NCBI GenBank assembly: GCA_031257455.1
Contig: JAIROQ010000056.1
Span: forward strand, 1 to 9,613
Origin: Prevotellaceae bacterium
GTDB taxonomy: Bacteria > Bacteroidota > Bacteroidia > Bacteroidales > UBA932
Reading direction: 5' to 3'
DNA length: 9,613 bases
The position numbers and the translations under genes are program-made. The notes beneath the pieces are model-generated. The model searched no databases. It worked only from the letters and a program-made list of their open reading frames with translations, and was not told the origin of the DNA. Every line of letters begins with the position of its first letter. Position 1 is the stretch's first letter. This document shows positions 7,499 to 9,613 of this stretch, in pieces.

Positions 7499-7506
7499 CA
7501 AAGATA
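7499..7506 (-). promoter_or_regulatory. Putative Bacteroidota -7 box for the six-gene operon
   Basis: On the minus strand TATCTTTG fits the Bacteroidota consensus TAnnTTTG and ends 9 nt before the ketosynthase ATG. Transcription would start within a few bases of the ATG, giving a very short or no leader. No convincing -33 TTG is seen at the expected distance; that region is occupied by a 15-bp direct-repeat array. Confidence 0.5.
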
Positions 7507-7524
7507 GAGAAAATTTACGATTTG

Positions 7525-7587
7525 CGATACTCGACTTTTCGATACTCGATTTTTCGATACTCGATATTCGACTTTTCGATTTGCGAC
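7525..7587. repeat. 15-bp direct repeats upstream of the operon promoter
   Basis: CGATACTCGACTTTT (7525-7539) and CGATACTCGATTTTT (7540-7554) are followed by a partial unit CGATACTCGA at 7555. A degenerate tail, ATTCGACTTTTCGATTTGCGA, ends near 7587. The array begins about 18 bp upstream of the putative -7 box. It may be regulator sites or merely a simple repeat. A second A/T-rich simple repeat (TTTTCAAC/TTTCAA, about 7604-7626) follows. Confidence 0.7.
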
Positions 7588-7630
7588 AGTGCGCTTGCCG
7601 CCATTTTCAACTTTCAATTTTCAACTGAGT

Positions 7631-7767
7631 CGTCATTTCGACCGGAGCGCACGAAGAATGAGTGCGCGGAGCGGAGAAATCTCCCCCCCCAACGCAAGCT
7701 GTTTGGGAAAGACTGCGGGTCGCCGCGGGAGATTCCTCGACTTCGCTACGCTCCGTTCGGAATGACG
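7631..7767. repeat. 137-bp imperfect inverted-repeat (hairpin) element
   Basis: The outer arms CGTCATTTCGACCGGAGCG (7631-7649) and CGCTCCGTTCGGAATGACG (7749-7767) pair at 17 of 19 positions. Inner arms at 7665-7684 (GCGGAGCGGAGAAATCTCCC) and 7727-7746 pair at 16 of 20. A C8 run lies at 7683-7690 in the apical part. From memory, hairpins of this GTCATTTCGA...GGAATGAC type are common dispersed intergenic repeats in Bacteroidota. No ORF is present. It could also act as an RNA structure, but it is not a classical terminator because there is no U-tract. Confidence 0.75.
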
Positions 7768-7774
7768 GGGCAAT

Positions 7775-7816
7775 TGAGGTATGAGGTATGAGGTATGAAG
7801 TATGAGGTATGAGTTG
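7775..7816. repeat. 7-bp tandem array, same family as 2292-2326
   Basis: Units of TGAGGTA start at 7775, 7782, 7789, 7796 (variant TGAAGTA) and 7803, ending in TGAGTTG at 7810. The array continues with GCTTACGCC, resembling the flank of the array in copy 1 (GCTGACGCG). It is in the same orientation as copy 1, so it may be the remnant of a third element copy. Confidence 0.75.
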
Positions 7817-7858
7817 GCTTACGCCGCTACGCTTGTGTAGAATTAGGAATTGGGAATT

Positions 7859-7991
7859 GGCTGGCGCGTCAGCAATTCATAATTTTGAGGTTTGAATTTT
7901 GAATAAACTGGCGCGTCAGCCAACTCATACCTCATACTTCATAACTCATAACTCTCTTCGGGCGTCAGCCCAATTAGTCACATTAGCACAT
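7859..7991. mobile_element. MITE-like repeat element, copy 2, inverted relative to copy 1
   Basis: The reverse complement of this segment aligns with 2251-2390. The 63-bp core 7859-7921 matches 2328-2390 with a single mismatch, the 7-bp array (four variant units) follows, and 7962-7991 is the exact reverse complement of the 30-bp end at 2251-2280. The other terminal repeat is missing: upstream of 7859 stands a GAATTGG-type simple repeat instead. Copies of the 8-bp CACATTAG motif continue to about 8009. The element lies between the divergent operon and gldE. Confidence 0.72.
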
Positions 7992-8033
7992 TTCCACATT
8001 AGCACATTAAATCATAAATCTGTAAATTTTTAC

Positions 8034-8041
8034 TACCTTTG
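8034..8041 (+). promoter_or_regulatory. Putative Bacteroidota -7 box for gldE
   Basis: TACCTTTG fits TAnnTTTG and lies 26 bp before the TTG taken as the gldE start, and 16 bp before an out-of-frame ATG at 8058. The upstream region is A/T rich; a -33 TTG is not obvious. Confidence 0.5.
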
Positions 8042-8067
8042 TACCGCTTAACAAAAAATGTTAGACT

Positions 8068-9105
8068 TTGGAACCCCCAAGTTGTTGGATATTTCTGCAC
8101 ATCCATTTTTCGGCAGCTACATTCGCCGACCTGCTGTATGTATGCTTACTCTTGGCATTACTGTTTTTCTCCGCCTTTTTTTCGGGTACCGAAACGGCTT
8201 ATTTCTCGCTGTCGCCGCAGGATATTGATAAACTCAAACGCGAAGAAAGTAAGGCGGCGCAACGGGTATTGGCGCACCTGTCCAAATCCGACCTGTTATT
8301 GGGCACTATTTTAGTGGGGAATAATCTGGTCAATATTGCCGTCATTTTACTTTCTTCTTACCTTTTCAATAAATTTGTTACCTATGCTACGCCATTTACC
8401 GGCTTCCTCATTCAAACCGTATGCGTCACCTTCCTGCTGGTGCTTTTCGGAGAAGTGTTGCCGAAGACGTTCAGTATGCAATATAGTTTGGCGTTCACCA
8501 AAAAAACGACGCCGCTGTTACAGGCGGTCGCCAGATTATTGCAGCCCTGTTCGCGACTGCTTGCGCGCATGGCCGACCGCATGAATAAACACTTCCGCAG
8601 TGTCCGCAGCAACGTGTCTATTGACGAGCTGTCGCAGGCGGTGGATATCACCGAGAGCCAGTCGGCGGAAGATAAAAAAATATTAAAAGGCATTGTCCGC
8701 TTTGTCAATATTGACGTGCATGAGGTGATGCATCCGCGCGTCAATGTGGATGCGGTGGAACTGCACATGAATTTTGTGGCCGTGCGCAATAAGATGATGG
8801 AATGCGGTTATTCGCGCCTGCCCGTGTACGACAAGACGCTTGACCGGGTAAAAGGCATCCTGTATGTGAAAGACCTGTTGCCGTATCTGAATACCGAAAC
8901 GGCGGATTTTGCATGGCAGCCGCTTATCCGCGCCGCTTATTTTGTACCCGAAAATAAAAAAATCAACGACCTGCTGGAAGAATTCCGGCAACGGAAAATA
9001 CACATGGCGGTGGTAGTGGATGAATACGGCGGCACGGAAGGCATTGTAACGCTCGAAGATATTTTAGAAGAGATTGTGGGGGAGATTTCAGATGAAACGG
9101 ATTAG
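8068..9105 (+). CDS. gldE: GldE-like CNNM/CorC-family membrane protein, lacking the C-terminal CorC_HlyC domain
   Basis: 345 residues. The N-terminal part is a CNNM/DUF21 transmembrane domain: a hydrophobic helix (about 20-40) ending in FFSGTETAYFSLSP, then segments near 77-100 and 110-130 with FGEVLPKTFS. A CBS pair follows: EVMHPRVNVDAV and YSRLPVYDKTLDRVKGILYVKDLLPY (about 219-274), then MAVVVDEYGGTEGIVTLEDILEEIVGEI (313-340). The protein stops five residues later, where relatives continue with a CorC_HlyC domain of about 80 residues. GldE is an inner-membrane protein tied to gliding and, in non-gliders, of unclear role. Here it is translationally coupled to gldD (14-nt overlap). The start is uncertain: an in-frame TAG at 8062-8064 leaves only TTG at 8068 as a start before the membrane helix. 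The well-placed ATG at 8058 is in another frame. Identification rests on domain order plus the adjacent gldD. Confidence 0.88.
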   Translation: MEPPSCWIFLHIHFSAATFADLLYVCLLLALLFFSAFFSGTETAYFSLSPQDIDKLKREESKAAQRVLAHLSKSDLLLGTILVGNNLVNIAVILLSSYLFNKFVTYATPFTGFLIQTVCVTFLLVLFGEVLPKTFSMQYSLAFTKKTTPLLQAVARLLQPCSRLLARMADRMNKHFRSVRSNVSIDELSQAVDITESQSAEDKKILKGIVRFVNIDVHEVMHPRVNVDAVELHMNFVAVRNKMMECGYSRLPVYDKTLDRVKGILYVKDLLPYLNTETADFAWQPLIRAAYFVPENKKINDLLEEFRQRKIHMAVVVDEYGGTEGIVTLEDILEEIVGEISDETD

Positions 9106-9613
9106 CGAATGGCTTATACCGGTGATGGTATTATTGGCCGCCTGCAACGGCGGCGTGCCGGTTCCCAAACCGCACGGCTATTTGCGTACGGACTTTCCGG
9201 ACAAGAATTATCAACTGTTCGATTTGCCGGATTACCCGTACAGCTTCGACTATCCCGCGTATGCAACCGTTGTCCCCGACAGGCAGAGTTACCGGTACGA
9301 ACCTTATTGGATAAACTTGCGTATGCCTGCGTTCAATGCCACGTTGCATATAAGTTACAAGCGTATCCGGAAAAATTTGCCGGAGCTGCTGGACGATACC
9401 TATAATTTCGTGTACCGTCACGTGATAAAAGCAGACGGGATTAGCGAAAGACCCTTCCGCAATGACGACCGAAAGACCTACGGCTTTTTGTACGAAATAG
9501 GCGGCGATGTGGCGTCATCGGTACAATTTTACCTGACCGACAGCACGCGCCATTTTCTACGCGGGTCGCTTTATTTCATGTCCGCGCCGAATGCCGATTC
9601 CCTCTCGCCGTCC
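9092..9613 (+). CDS. gldD: GldD-like gliding-motility-associated lipoprotein (3' end outside window)
   Basis: 174 codons are open to the last base, so the gene is partial. It begins ATG AAA CGG inside the end of gldE. The lipoprotein signal has a hydrophobic stretch and lipobox LAAC, acylated Cys18. The mature part carries features I know from GldD: PKPHGYLRTDFP (25-36), FDYPAYA (52-58), YWINLRMPAFNATLHISYK (72-90), YRHVIKADGISERPF (108-122), GFLYEIGGDVASSVQFYLTDSTRHFLRGSLYF (131-162, described here by its conserved ends GFLYEIGG and TDSTRHFLRG) and PNADSLSP near the window edge. GldD is essential for gliding in Flavobacterium johnsoniae and is also found in non-gliding Bacteroidota. Little of the protein should be missing, as PN-DSL lies near the C-terminus in relatives. 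Confidence 0.92.
   Translation, partial: MKRISEWLIPVMVLLAACNGGVPVPKPHGYLRTDFPDKNYQLFDLPDYPYSFDYPAYATVVPDRQSYRYEPYWINLRMPAFNATLHISYKRIRKNLPELLDDTYNFVYRHVIKADGISERPFRNDDRKTYGFLYEIGGDVASSVQFYLTDSTRHFLRGSLYFMSAPNADSLSPS

Noticed and set aside
7490..7501. Four-residue N-terminal extension of the ketosynthase starting at TTG
   Set aside because: The TTG lies within the TATCTTTG promoter-like box, and MEIIISGVGIVS from the ATG is the normal ketosynthase N-terminus.
7416..7791. Small open frames over the repeat region upstream of gldE
   Set aside because: Their translations are low-complexity (SILDFSILD-type repeats) and only reflect the 15-bp tandem repeats.
9109..9405. A 98-codon plus-strand frame overlapping the start of gldD
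   Set aside because: The overlapping frame from 9092 encodes a convincing GldD with lipobox and family motifs; this frame has no recognisable features.

Overview
The window looks like chromosomal DNA of a Bacteroidota bacterium, most likely of the Bacteroidales or a close relative. The evidence is a long type III glutamine synthetase (glnN), the gldE-gldD pair, a DarA-like protein typical of flexirubin/dialkylresorcinol loci, and two upstream boxes fitting the Bacteroidota -7 promoter consensus TAnnTTTG. The organism was judged from protein content alone; no rRNA or tRNA gene is present.

Layout: (1) 30-2222, plus strand, glnN. (2) 2223-2451, a repeat-filled convergent intergenic region holding a MITE-like element with 30-bp terminal inverted repeats and an array of 8-bp units that runs into the stop codon of the next gene. 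(3) 2452-7489, minus strand, a tight six-gene operon with 4-nt and 23-nt overlaps and gaps of at most 7 nt. In transcription order it encodes a catalytically complete ketosynthase, a ketosynthase-like partner without catalytic residues, a membrane-anchored NodB-type deacetylase, a LolA-like periplasmic protein, a lipoprotein and a DarA-like flavodoxin-fold protein. (4) 7490-8057, a 570-bp divergent intergenic region made almost entirely of repeats: a 15-bp array, a long imperfect hairpin, a 7-bp array, and a second, inverted copy of the element from region 2. (5) 8068-9613, plus strand, gldE and the 5' part of gldD, overlapping by 14 nt and cut by the window end.

The operon resembles the core and envelope-handling part of aryl-polyene/flexirubin/dialkylresorcinol clusters: a ketosynthase plus chain-length-factor-like pair to extend an acyl chain, LolA-like and lipoprotein functions to move or anchor a lipid product in the envelope, and a DarA-like enzyme acting on a resorcinol-type head group. 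It lacks, within this window, the expected acyl carrier protein, ketoreductase, dehydratase, DarB ketosynthase, ammonia lyase, acyltransferase and exporter. Either these are elsewhere in the genome or this is a reduced pathway with a different product.

The points most worth a second look are the orphan darA-containing mini-operon, its bracketing by inverted copies of the same repeat, the GldE that stops exactly where its CorC_HlyC domain should begin, and the uncertain GldE start.
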